Shown here: positions 1 through 9,694 of the stretch, piece by piece
Numbering within the stretch: position 1 is the first letter of the stretch
How the letters are laid out: each line of letters starts with the position of its first letter
Assembly: GCA_025455945.1 (NCBI GenBank)
Contig: JALOLN010000042.1
Location: 1 to 13,737 of the forward strand
Length of the DNA stretch: 13,737 nucleotides
Reading direction: 5' to 3'
From: Actinomycetes bacterium
Lineage (GTDB): Bacteria; Actinomycetota; Actinomycetes; Prado026
The notes under the pieces: generated by a model
The model's input: the letters and a program-made list of their open reading frames with translations, nothing else
Told to the model about the DNA's origin: nothing
Database searches by the model: none
Translations under genes and position numbers: made by a program

Positions 1-1068
1 CAGCGGGTAGATGTCCTGGTACTTCTTCGGCGGGTTCTCCGCGTAGGCGATCGTGCCGTCGGCCCGCGTGGTGAACCACTCGGGGTGCTCGCGGACCCAC
101 GGGTGGTCCGGCGAGGCCTGCAGGGCGAAGTCGAGGGCCACCTCCAGGCCGAGGTCGCGGGCCCGGGCGAGGAAGGCGTCGAAGTCCTCCAACGTCCCCA
201 GATCGGGGTGGACCGCGTCGTGGCCGCCCTCGGCCGACCCGATCGCCCACGGGACGCCGGGGTCGTCCGGCCCCGCGTCGAGGGTGTTGTTCGGACCCTT
301 GCGGAACGTCCGCCCGATCGGATGGATGGGCGGCAGGTAGACGACGTCGAAGCCCATCGCCGCCACCGCCGGCAGCCGATCGGCCGCGGTGCGGAAGGTG
401 CCGCTGCGCGGCGGCTGGCCGGGCTCGACCACGGCACCCTCCGAGCGCGGGAAGAGCTCGTACCAGGCGCTGAACAGTGCCCGTTCCCGGTCCACCCGCA
501 GCGGCAGCCGCTCGGACCGGGTCACCAGCGCGCGCAGCGGGTGGTGGTGGAGCACCCGGCTCACCTCGGGCGCCAGCGCTGCTGCCAGCCGCACCTCGTC
601 CGGGCGGTGGACGTCGCGCAGGGCCGTGACGACGTCGTGGAGCAGCTCCCGCGGCGCCCCCTTGGGTGCGCCAGCCGCCGCCCGCTCGAAGACCCGGGCG
701 CCCTCCTCGAAGACGAGCTCGACGTCGAGGCCGGCCGGCACCTTGATCTCCGCCGCGTGCCGCCAGGTGGCCACCGGGTCGTCCCACGCCTCGACGTGGA
801 ACGTCCAGTCGCCCTCGGCCGTCGGGGTGACCTCGGCCTCCCACCGGTCCGTGCCGGGCGCGATCAGGCGCATCGGGGTCCAGGGGTGCGCCGGCGCGCC
901 CTTCGGCCCGCGCAGCACCACGTTGGCGTTGACGGCGTCGTGTCCCTCGCGGAAGACGGTGGCCGAGACGGTGAAGGTCTCGCCCACCACCGCCTTGGCC
1001 GGGAACCGGCCGCAATCCACCACGGGCTGGACGTCGACGACGGGGATCCGTCCGCTCCGAACGCTCAT
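1..1068 (-). CDS. glgE: GlgE, alpha-1,4-glucan:maltose-1-phosphate maltosyltransferase (3' end outside window)
   Basis: GlgE transfers maltosyl units from alpha-maltose-1-phosphate to the non-reducing end of alpha-1,4-glucans in the cytoplasm (GH13 subfamily 3). The first 356 codons are visible, read leftward from the ATG at 1068. Residues about 8-200 form the N-terminal beta-sandwich and helical region usual in GlgE (starts MSVRSGRIPVVDVQPVVDCG). The (beta/alpha)8 domain follows: FSAWYELFPRS, then MGFDVVYLPPIHPIGRTFRKG, ALDFALQASPDHPWVREHP and finally ENPPKKYQDIYPL, all characteristic of GlgE. The nucleophile Asp and acid/base Glu lie beyond the window edge. The gene diverges from glgP across 65 bp, as in M. 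tuberculosis (Rv1327c/Rv1328). A -10 box 8 nt before the ATG suggests a leaderless mRNA; the only Shine-Dalgarno-like GGAG sits just 3 nt away, too close. Identification is firm; completeness cannot be judged. Confidence 0.95.
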   Translation of the reverse strand, partial: MSVRSGRIPVVDVQPVVDCGRFPAKAVVGETFTVSATVFREGHDAVNANVVLRGPKGAPAHPWTPMRLIAPGTDRWEAEVTPTAEGDWTFHVEAWDDPVATWRHAAEIKVPAGLDVELVFEEGARVFERAAAGAPKGAPRELLHDVVTALRDVHRPDEVRLAAALAPEVSRVLHHHPLRALVTRSERLPLRVDRERALFSAWYELFPRSEGAVVEPGQPPRSGTFRTAADRLPAVAAMGFDVVYLPPIHPIGRTFRKGPNNTLDAGPDDPGVPWAIGSAEGGHDAVHPDLGTLEDFDAFLARARDLGLEVALDFALQASPDHPWVREHPEWFTTRADGTIAYAENPPKKYQDIYPL

Positions 1069-1076
1069 CGGCTCCG

Positions 1077-1106
1077 AACCTACACGCCGAACCCCGAGGG
1101 GGTCAG
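1077..1106 (-). promoter_or_regulatory. Candidate glgE promoter, leaderless type
   Basis: Read on the minus strand, TAGGTT (1082-1077) fits the actinobacterial -10 pattern TANNNT and lies exactly 8 nt before the glgE ATG. CTGACC (1106-1101) matches four of six positions of TTGACA at an 18-nt spacer. This geometry puts transcription start at or next to the A of the ATG. It is a pattern match, not mapped. Confidence 0.5.
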
Positions 1107-1119
1107 GGGGCGGGGCCGC

Positions 1120-1125
1120 TAGGGT
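1120..1125 (+). promoter_or_regulatory. Candidate glgP -10 box, leaderless type
   Basis: TAGGGT fits TANNNT and lies exactly 8 nt before the glgP ATG at 1134, so transcription could start at the start codon. I see no convincing -35 hexamer 17-18 nt upstream. The AGGG inside the box could instead act as a Shine-Dalgarno at 9 nt, so leadered translation is not excluded. Confidence 0.45.
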
Positions 1126-1133
1126 TTGCAGCC

Positions 1134-3752
1134 ATGCGCGCGATCCGCCGGTTCACCGTCCGCACCGTCCTGCCCGAGCCACTGGCCGCCCTGAGCGACC
1201 TGGTGACCAACCTGCGTTGGTCGTGGCACCCGCCCACCCGCGACCTCTTCCAGTCGGTGGACCCCGTGGTGTGGGATGCGGTGGAGCACGACCCGGTCCG
1301 GCTGCTCGGTGAGGTGTCCCCGGCCCGGCTGGCCCAGCTCAGCGTCGACGGGGACTTCCTGCACCGGCTCGCCACGGCCGCCGAGGACCTGCAGCGCTAC
1401 CTCACCGAGCCGCTGTGGTACCAGGGACTGGGCGACCCGGCCGCACCCGACGGGCCGCCGCGCTCCATCGCCTACTTCTCGCCCGAGTACGGCATCACCG
1501 CAGTGCTGCCGCAGTACTCCGGCGGGCTGGGGATCCTCGCCGGTGACCACCTCAAGGCCGCGAGCGACCTGGGGGTCCCCATCCTCGGCGTGGGCCTGCT
1601 GTACCGGTCCGGCTACTTCCGGCAGTCGCTGTCCCGCGAGGGGTGGCAGCAGGAGACCTACCCGGTCATCGACCCGCACGGTCTGCCCCTGACCCTGCTG
1701 AGGGACACCGACGGCGTGCCGCTGCGGGTCAGCGTCATGCTGCCGGGGCAGCGGCGGCTGGCCGCGCAGGTATGGACCGCGCAGGTCGGCCGGGTGCCGC
1801 TGCTGCTGCTGGACTCCGACGTCGAGGACAACGCCCCCGCCGAGCGCGAGGTGACCGACCGGCTGTACGGCGGCGGCACCGAGCACCGGCTGCTGCAGGA
1901 GATGCTGCTCGGCATCGGTGGCGTCCGGGCGATCCGGGCGTACTGCCGGCTCACCGGCGCGCCCGAGCCGGAGGTCTTCCACACCAACGAGGGCCACGCC
2001 GGGTTCCTCGGGGTGGAGCGGATCCGCGAGCTCACCGAGGACGAGGGGCTGGACTTCGACGCCGCCCTGCTGGCCGTCCGTGCGGGCACCGTGTTCACGA
2101 CACACACGCCGGTCCCCGCCGGCATCGACCGCTTCCCCCGAGACCTGGTGGCGCAGCACTTCGGCGGCGACAACGCCTCGCCCGGCGTCCTGGTCGACAA
2201 GGTGCTCGCGCTGGGCGCCGAGACCTACGAGGGCGGTGACCCGAACGTCTTCAACATGGCGGTGATGGGCCTGCGGCTGGCGCAGCGGGCCAACGGGGTC
2301 GCCCGGCTGCACGGCGCGGTGAGCCGGGGCATGTTCCACGGCCTGTGGCCGAACTTCGACCTCGACGAGGTGCCGATCACGTCCATCACCAACGGGGTGC
2401 ACGCACCTACCTGGGTGGCGCGGGAGGTCATGGAGCTGGCCCGCCGGGCTGCTGGTCGCGAGCTGGTGGAGGAGGCGCACGGCTGGGAGGCCATCGAGCA
2501 CATCGGCGACCCGGAGATCTGGGCCACCCGCGAGGTGCTCCGCTCCCGCCTCGTGGACGCGGTGCGGCGCCGGGTGCGCACGTCGTGGCTGCAGCGAGGG
2601 GCGAGCGAGCCGGAGCTGGGCTGGATCGACGACATCCTCGACCCGTCGGTCCTGACCATCGGGTTCGCCCGGCGGGTGCCGTCGTACAAGCGGCTCACGC
2701 TCATGCTGCGGGACGAGCAGCGCCTGCGCGACCTGTTGCTCGACCCGGACCGCCCGGTGCAGATCGTCATCGCCGGCAAGTCCCACCCCGCTGACGACGC
2801 CGGCAAGAAGCTCATCCAGCAGCTCGTCAGGTTCTCCGACGACCCCGAGGTCCGGCACCGGATCGTCTTCCTGCCCGACTACGACATGGCGATGGCCGCC
2901 GACCTGTACCCGGGGTGCGACGTCTGGCTCAACAACCCGCTGCGTCCCCTGGAGGCCTGCGGCACGTCGGGCATGAAGGCGGCCCTGAACGGCTGCCTCA
3001 ACCTGTCCATCCGCGACGGGTGGTGGGACGAGATGTACGACGGGGAGAACGGCTGGGCGATCCCCACCGCCGACGGTGTCGACGACCCGGACCGGCGGGA
3101 CGACCTCGAGGCGGCCGCCCTGTACGACCTGATCGAGAACAGCGTGGCAGCCCGCTTCTACGACCGCGGGGCCGACGGGCTGCCCACCCGGTGGATCGCC
3201 ATGGTGCGCCACACGCTGCGCTCCCTCGGCCCGAAGGTGCTGGCCAGCCGCATGGTCCACGACTACGTCACGGGGCTCTACGTCCCCGCGGCCCGGTCGG
3301 CCCGGGACCTCGACGGCCCGGTGCACAAGGTCGCCCAGCAGTTCGCGACCTGGAAGTCACGCGTCGAGCGGGACTGGGACGGCGTCCGGGTCGACCACGT
3401 CGAGGCCGGTGGGCTCGGTGACAACCCGCAGCTGGGTGACCACCTGGACCTGCGGGTCTTCGTCTCCCTCGGCAAGCTGCGGCCCAAGGACGTGGAGGTC
3501 CAGGTGCTCTACGGCCGCGCGGACAACGACGACCGGCTCGCCCACCCGCAGGCCATGGCGCTCACCGCGGCGGAGTCCTACGAGGGCGGCCGGTGGCGCT
3601 ACGAGGGCTCGCTGGCCCTGGACCGGGCCGGGTCGTTCGGCTACACGGTGCGGGTGCTGCCCGCCAGCCCGTACGTCGCCACTCCGGCCGAGCTGAACCT
3701 GGTCGCGCTGCCGCAGGCCACCGCAGGCCTGACCGAGGGCGACCTGCGCTGA
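1134..3752 (+). CDS. glgP: GlgP, alpha-glucan phosphorylase (GT35)
   Basis: This 872-residue cytoplasmic enzyme releases glucose-1-phosphate from the non-reducing ends of alpha-1,4-glucans using phosphate and pyridoxal phosphate. The N-terminal ~110 residues form the DUF3417-type extension (LSDLVTNLRWSWHPPTRDLF) of the bacterial/archaeal phosphorylase branch (TIGR02094 type). Next come YFSPEYGIT, QYSGGLGILAGDHLKAASDLG, FHTNEGHAGFL, TTHTPVPAGIDRF and ITNGVHAPTW. The PLP site is EACGTSGMKAALNG, with Lys615 as the expected Schiff-base lysine. The C-terminal ~150 residues look like an accessory beta-rich region. Length is close to mycobacterial GlgP as I recall it. The ATG at 1134 directly precedes the conserved MRAIRRFTVRTVLPEPL start and follows a -10-like box by 8 nt. 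Divergent from glgE; an MFS gene overlaps its stop codon. Identification is firm. Confidence 0.95.
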   Translation: MRAIRRFTVRTVLPEPLAALSDLVTNLRWSWHPPTRDLFQSVDPVVWDAVEHDPVRLLGEVSPARLAQLSVDGDFLHRLATAAEDLQRYLTEPLWYQGLGDPAAPDGPPRSIAYFSPEYGITAVLPQYSGGLGILAGDHLKAASDLGVPILGVGLLYRSGYFRQSLSREGWQQETYPVIDPHGLPLTLLRDTDGVPLRVSVMLPGQRRLAAQVWTAQVGRVPLLLLDSDVEDNAPAEREVTDRLYGGGTEHRLLQEMLLGIGGVRAIRAYCRLTGAPEPEVFHTNEGHAGFLGVERIRELTEDEGLDFDAALLAVRAGTVFTTHTPVPAGIDRFPRDLVAQHFGGDNASPGVLVDKVLALGAETYEGGDPNVFNMAVMGLRLAQRANGVARLHGAVSRGMFHGLWPNFDLDEVPITSITNGVHAPTWVAREVMELARRAAGRELVEEAHGWEAIEHIGDPEIWATREVLRSRLVDAVRRRVRTSWLQRGASEPELGWIDDILDPSVLTIGFARRVPSYKRLTLMLRDEQRLRDLLLDPDRPVQIVIAGKSHPADDAGKKLIQQLVRFSDDPEVRHRIVFLPDYDMAMAADLYPGCDVWLNNPLRPLEACGTSGMKAALNGCLNLSIRDGWWDEMYDGENGWAIPTADGVDDPDRRDDLEAAALYDLIENSVAARFYDRGADGLPTRWIAMVRHTLRSLGPKVLASRMVHDYVTGLYVPAARSARDLDGPVHKVAQQFATWKSRVERDWDGVRVDHVEAGGLGDNPQLGDHLDLRVFVSLGKLRPKDVEVQVLYGRADNDDRLAHPQAMALTAAESYEGGRWRYEGSLALDRAGSFGYTVRVLPASPYVATPAELNLVALPQATAGLTEGDLR

Positions 3753-4971
3753 GCACGGCGCCGGGGCCGGCCCGGCAGAGGGCGGCCCCCACCGACATCG
3801 CCCGGCTGCGCCGGGCGGCGGTCGGAACCGCGGTGGTGTTCGCGGTCAGCGGCGCGCTGTTCTCGACGTGGGTGTCGCGGCTGCCGGCCCTGCGCGACCA
3901 GGTGGGAGCGGGGCCGGCGGACCTCGGCACCGCCCTGCTCGCGGCGGGTGCGGGCTCGCTCCTGCTCATGCCGGTGACCGGCCGGCTCTGCAGCCGCTTC
4001 GGCAGCCGGGCCGTGGTCGCGGGGACCGCGCTGCCCGGGTCGGTCGTGATCGTCCTGCTGAGCCGGGTGACGTCGCTGCCGCAGCTGGTCGCCGTCCTGT
4101 TCGCCTGGGGTGCGCTGTTCGGGTCGTGGGACGTGGCCATGAACGTGCAGGGCAGCCACGTCGAGCGGGCGGCCGGCCGGGCCTGGATGCCGCGCTACCA
4201 CGCCAGCTGGAGCGTGGGAGGCGTCCTCGGCGCCGGGCTAGGGGCGTTGGCCGCGCACGCCGGGCTGGCCGTGCCGACGCACTTCCTGCTGGCGGCCGTG
4301 GTCAGTGCGGGCGCCGTGCTGGCCGGCCTGGCCGCCTTCGTGCCCGACGGCCGGACGGGTGAGACCGACCCCGGTGCCGGCGGGGCCGGCGAGCCGGACC
4401 GACGGCAGGTGCGGGCGCGGCTGCTGACGCCGCGACTGCTGGTCATCGGCCTGGTCACCGTGTGTGCGACGGCCACCGAGGGCGCGGCCGCGGACTGGCT
4501 GGCCCTGCTGCTCACCGACGACCTCGGGGTGGACGCCGGTGCGGCGGCCACGGGGTACGCGGTGTTCGCCACGGCCATGGCGACCGCCCGGTTCACTGGT
4601 ACGTGGCTGCTGGAGCGGCTGGGTCGGGTGCGGACCGTCCGGTGGGCCGGGGTCGTCGCGGCAGTGGGCGTGGCGACCACCGTGCTGGCGCCCGGTGTGG
4701 TGGTCGCCTGGGCGGGGGCTGCCCTGTGGGGCCTGGGCGTGGCGCTGGTGTTCCCCGCCGCGATGTCGGCGGGTGGCGAGACGCCGGACCGGGCGGCGGA
4801 CGGGATCGCCGCCGTGTCCACGATCGGGTACGGGGGGTTCCTCATCGGACCGCCGCTCATCGGCCACCTCGCCGAGCGCATCGGCCTGGCCGAGGCGCTG
4901 TGGGTGGTCGCGGCGGCCGCGGTGGGGATGGCCGCGCTCGCCGGGGCACTGCGCCCCCCGGGCGAGCCCCG

Positions 4972-4975
<4 letters not shown>
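3749..4975 (+). CDS. MFS transporter (YbjJ-like), probable CTG start
   Basis: A major facilitator superfamily protein of about 408 residues with roughly 12 predicted membrane segments. TM1 is near residues 24-42, followed by STWVSRLPALRDQVG; GRLCSRFGSR fits the loop between TM2 and TM3, and DVAMNVQGSHVERAAGR is typical of YbjJ-type transporters. Substrate is unknown; sugar or drug export are both possible. No ATG, GTG or TTG occurs between the internal glgP GTG at 3593 and the GTG at 3833, which would cut into TM1. The best start is CTG at 3749, which overlaps the glgP stop as CTGA and has GAGGG at 3735-3739, 9 nt upstream. A start at 3593 would add 52 Arg/Gly/Pro-rich residues that read as a shadow of glgP. 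The gene is probably co-transcribed and translationally coupled with glgP. It converges on glgX, sharing CTAG. The function is certain only at family level. Confidence 0.8.
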
Positions 4976-7107
<2,132 letters not shown>

Positions 7108-7197
7108 CCGACCATCCTGCCCGAGGCGCCCGGGGCTAGGCTCGCGGTCACCGCAGGACGGGCTGGATGCGTCGCCGACACACACGAGGAGACGACC
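7108..7197. promoter_or_regulatory. Divergent glgX / enoyl-CoA hydratase promoter region
   Basis: This 90-bp gap must hold the 5' signals of both genes. On the plus strand TAGGCT (7137-7142) fits TANNNT and would give a leader of about 45-50 nt ending in AGGAG (7187-7191), 6 nt before the GTG at 7198. I find no good -35 for it and no clear -10 box for glgX. The promoter calls here are weak; the ribosome binding sites are clear. Confidence 0.35.
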
Positions 7198-7977
7198 GTG
7201 GGCGAGCTGGTGCGACTCGAGGTCGAGGACGGGATCGGGACGATCCGGCTGGACCGGCCACCGATGAACGCGCTGTCCCGACAGGTGCAGGAGGAGCTGC
7301 GGGCGGCGGCCGGAGAGGCTGCCGAGCGCTCCGACGTGCGGGCGGTCGTGGTCTACGGCGGCCCCAAGGTGTTCGCCGCCGGCGCCGACGTCAAGGAGAT
7401 GGCCGACTGGTCCTACACCGACATCGTGGACGCGTCGGTGCGGCTGCAGTCGGCGTTCACCGCCTTGGCGCGGCTGCCCAAGCCGACGGTGGCGGCGATC
7501 ACCGGCTACGCCCTGGGCGGTGGGTGCGAGCTGGCCCTGTGCTGCGACTTCCGGGTGGCCGGGGACAACGCCCGGCTGGGCCAGCCCGAGATCCTGCTGG
7601 GGATCATCCCCGGGGCCGGGGGCACGCAGCGGCTGCCCCGGCTGATCGGCCCGGCGCGGGCCAAGGACCTCATCTTCACCGGTCGCTTCGTCGCCGCGGA
7701 CGAGGCGCTCGCCATCGGCCTGGTCGACCAGGTCGTCGCCCCGGACGATGTCTGCGCGGCGGCGCGGGAACTGGTGCAGCGCTACGCCCGGGGACCCGCC
7801 TACGCCCTCCGCGCGGCGAAGGAGGCCATCGACCGCGGCATCGAGACCGACCTGGACACGGGGCTGGAGATCGAGCGGCTGCAGTTCGCCGGGCTGTTCG
7901 CCACGCAGGACCGGTCGGTGGGGATGGCCTCGTTCGTCGAGCACGGGCCGGGGAAGGCGGTGTTCGAGGGCCGATGA
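7198..7977 (+). CDS. Enoyl-CoA hydratase/isomerase (crotonase family)
   Basis: A 259-residue crotonase-fold protein, the normal length for a bacterial enoyl-CoA hydratase, which would hydrate trans-2-enoyl-CoA to 3-hydroxyacyl-CoA in the cytoplasm. The CoA/oxyanion region FAAGADVKEM (~residues 60-69) and GYALGGGCELALCCDF are intact. Glu111 (GGGCE) and Glu131 (GQPEILLGIIPGAGGTQRLPR) are 20 residues apart, as are the two catalytic glutamates of rat mitochondrial hydratase, so hydratase activity is likely. The GTG at 7198 has AGGAG at 6 nt; the longer open frame back to 6142 is antisense to glgX and rejected. It heads an operon: its TGA overlaps the methyltransferase ATG. The arrangement recalls echA17 (Rv3039c) at the edge of the MGLP region in M. 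tuberculosis, which raises the possibility of a role in supplying or adjusting an acyl chain, but ordinary beta-oxidation is equally possible. Confidence 0.9.
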   Translation: MGELVRLEVEDGIGTIRLDRPPMNALSRQVQEELRAAAGEAAERSDVRAVVVYGGPKVFAAGADVKEMADWSYTDIVDASVRLQSAFTALARLPKPTVAAITGYALGGGCELALCCDFRVAGDNARLGQPEILLGIIPGAGGTQRLPRLIGPARAKDLIFTGRFVAADEALAIGLVDQVVAPDDVCAAARELVQRYARGPAYALRAAKEAIDRGIETDLDTGLEIERLQFAGLFATQDRSVGMASFVEHGPGKAVFEGR

Positions 7978-8918
7978 CCGCCGAGCCGACCGCCCGCGAC
8001 CGGGTACGGGCCGCCCTCGACGACCCGAAGCTGGCCAACGTGCTGTACCACGACTGGGAGGCGTCCACCTACGACGCCAAGTGGTCCATCTCCTACGACG
8101 AGCGGTGCATCGACTACGCACGCGACCGGTTCGTGCACATCGCCGGGCGGGAGGGCTGGCCCTACCCGACCGCGCTGGAGCTCGGCTGCGGGACCGGCTT
8201 CTTCCTGCTGAACCTCAAGCAGGCAGGGGTCCTCGACGAGGGGCACGTCACGGACATCAGCCCGAAGATGGTCGAGGTGGCCCGGCGCAACGCCGAGGGT
8301 CTGGGCTTCTCGGTCGAGGGCCGGGTCGCCGACGCCGAGTCGATCCCCTACGAGGACGAGTCCTTCGACCTGGTCGTCGGGCACGCCGTGCTGCACCACA
8401 TCCCCGACGTCGAGCAGTCGCTGCGCGAGGTGTTGCGGGTCCTGCGCCCCGGCGGCCGCTTCGTGTTCGCCGGCGAACCGACGCGGCACGGGGACTGGCT
8501 GGCACGGCGGCTGTCGTGGGCGACCTGGGCCGCCACGACCCGGGTGACGCGGCTCCCGGCGCTGCGCGAGCGTTGGGCCCGGCCGCCGGCCGAGCTGGCG
8601 GCGGCGTCGGAGGCGGCGGCGCTCGAGGCCGTGGTCGACGTCCACACCTTCGACCCGGACGAGCTGGCCCGGACGGCGCTGCGGGCGGGCGCCGTCGACG
8701 TCCGCACGGTCACCGAGGAGCTCACGGCGTCCTGGTTCGGCTGGCCGGTGCGCACCTTCGAGTACGCCGTCAACCCCGAGCGGCTGGGCCTGCGGTGGGT
8801 GATGTTCGCCTACAAGGGCTGGCTGCGGCTGTCGGCGCTGGACGAGAAGGTGCTCTCGCGCGTCGTCCCCGACGAGCTGTTCTACAACGTCTGCCTCACG
8901 GGTACGAAGCCGACCTGA
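7974..8918 (+). CDS. Class I SAM-dependent methyltransferase
   Basis: A 314-residue putative methyltransferase. The Rossmann core spans about residues 60-175: motif I LELGCGTG (68-75), VTDISPKMVEVARRN as the ribose-binding acidic strand, RVADAESIPYEDESFDLVVGHAVLHHI as motif II, and LREVLRVLRPGGRFVFAGEP as motif III. An Arg/Ala-rich stretch and a C-terminal domain of about 120 residues follow, ending VPDELFYNVCLTGTKPT; I do not recognise that domain. The ATG at 7974 overlaps the upstream TGA (ATGA), implying translational coupling; the frame remains open upstream but that part is shadow. The acyltransferase GTG begins 3 nt after its stop. The methyl acceptor cannot be read from sequence. The location, convergent with the GT4/GH57/methyltransferase set, suggests a sugar hydroxyl of a glucan, comparable to the putative methyltransferases near Rv3037c/Rv3038c, as inference only. 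Confidence 0.88.
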   Translation: MTAEPTARDRVRAALDDPKLANVLYHDWEASTYDAKWSISYDERCIDYARDRFVHIAGREGWPYPTALELGCGTGFFLLNLKQAGVLDEGHVTDISPKMVEVARRNAEGLGFSVEGRVADAESIPYEDESFDLVVGHAVLHHIPDVEQSLREVLRVLRPGGRFVFAGEPTRHGDWLARRLSWATWAATTRVTRLPALRERWARPPAELAAASEAAALEAVVDVHTFDPDELARTALRAGAVDVRTVTEELTASWFGWPVRTFEYAVNPERLGLRWVMFAYKGWLRLSALDEKVLSRVVPDELFYNVCLTGTKPT

Positions 8919-8921
8919 GCC

Positions 8922-9644
8922 GTGGCACGGACTCCGCGTGACCCGCGCCAGGCGCGGTTCCTGACCCTGGCCAGCCTGCGCTGGGTGGTGCGCAACCGGG
9001 CCTGGAACGGCTGGTACCTCATCCGGTACTGGCGGTTCTTCCGGTGGCGGCTGTTCAACCGGCACGTCGTCACCGAGGGGTTCGTGTTCCTCGGCCGCGG
9101 GGCGGAGCTGTACGCGCGCAAGGGCTACGGCCGCCTCGTCGTGGGCCGCTGGGTGCATCTCGGCGCGGGGAACAAGCTGCGCTGCCACGAGGGGAACCTG
9201 CGGATCGGGGACAAGTGCGTGTTCGGCAAGGACAACGTCGTCAACGCCTACCTCGACATCGAGTTCGGGGGGTCGACGATCGTCGCGGACTGGGTGTACG
9301 TCTGCGACTTCGACCACGTGTTCGCCGACATCCACACGCCGATCAAGGACCAGGGCATCGTCAAGTCCCCGGTGCGGATCGGCCCGGACACGTGGATCGG
9401 GACCAAGGTGACCGTGCTGCGGGGGGTGACCGTGGGGCACGGCAGCGTGCTGGCGGCGAACAGCGTCATCAACCGGGACGTGCCGCCGATGTCGGTGGTG
9501 GGCGGCGTCCCGGCGAAGGTGATCAAGAACCGGGTGGACGTCTTCGAGGCCGGGGCCGCCCGGCGTGCTGCCCTGGCGGACATCGCGCGCAAGACGGCCC
9601 GCGCGGTCGGGGAGAGCGCCCCGCCCGCCTCGCCCCCTTCCTGA
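8922..9644 (+). CDS. Left-handed beta-helix acyltransferase (hexapeptide-repeat family)
   Basis: A 240-residue acyltransferase of the maltose/galactoside O-acetyltransferase (LbH) superfamily, which transfers acetyl or short acyl groups from CoA to sugar hydroxyls as a trimer. The N-terminal ~45 residues are rich in Arg and Trp (VVRNRAWNGWYLIRYW, then RFFRWRLFNRH) and could be a membrane- or glycan-binding helix. Imperfect hexapeptide repeats run from about residue 50 to 205, with VYVCDFDHVFADIHTP holding His132 and His138 as catalytic candidates, ending IGPDTWIGTKVTVLRGVTVG and VVGGVPAKVIKNR, the classic closing coils. The C-terminal tail is Ala/Pro-rich. The GTG at 8922 lies 3 nt after the methyltransferase stop, with no strong Shine-Dalgarno, so coupling is likely. 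Its stop TGA lies inside a terminator hairpin. By position it matches Rv3034c of the M. tuberculosis MGLP region. Donor and acceptor remain unknown. Confidence 0.88.
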   Translation: MARTPRDPRQARFLTLASLRWVVRNRAWNGWYLIRYWRFFRWRLFNRHVVTEGFVFLGRGAELYARKGYGRLVVGRWVHLGAGNKLRCHEGNLRIGDKCVFGKDNVVNAYLDIEFGGSTIVADWVYVCDFDHVFADIHTPIKDQGIVKSPVRIGPDTWIGTKVTVLRGVTVGHGSVLAANSVINRDVPPMSVVGGVPAKVIKNRVDVFEAGAARRAALADIARKTARAVGESAPPASPPS

Positions 9645-9694
9645 TGGTGGTGACGATGTGGTCGCCCTGGCAGCCACATCGTCACCGCCGTCAG
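9641..9694. terminator. Bidirectional terminator hairpin containing both stop codons
   Basis: Arms of 21 nt (9641-9661 and 9674-9694) enclose a 12-nt loop. Nineteen positions are Watson-Crick; the other two (T9645 and T9648) become G-U wobbles in plus-strand RNA but A-C mismatches in minus-strand RNA. The stem is thus complete only in the acyltransferase transcript. The acyltransferase TGA (9642-9644) lies in the left arm and the glycosyltransferase TGA (9693-9691) in the right arm. No T-tract follows, which is common in high-GC actinobacteria. Confidence 0.8.

Noticed and set aside
1119..3326. 735-codon open frame on the minus strand across glgP
   Set aside because: It is antisense to a clear phosphorylase and its product is Arg/Val/Pro/Gly-rich with no motifs, a usual high-GC shadow.
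3760..3776. GGGCCGGCCC palindrome and hairpin just after glgP as a terminator
   Set aside because: It lies within the first codons of the MFS gene, has only a 5-6 bp stem, and such GC palindromes are frequent here.
7108..8121. Long N-terminal extension of the glgX frame
   Set aside because: It would be antisense to the hydratase and methyltransferase, has shadow composition, and glgX has a good GTG start with AGGA at the family-typical position.
7800..9677. 625-codon minus-strand open frame over the methyltransferase and acyltransferase
   Set aside because: Shadow frame opposite two well-supported genes; no motif or conserved start.
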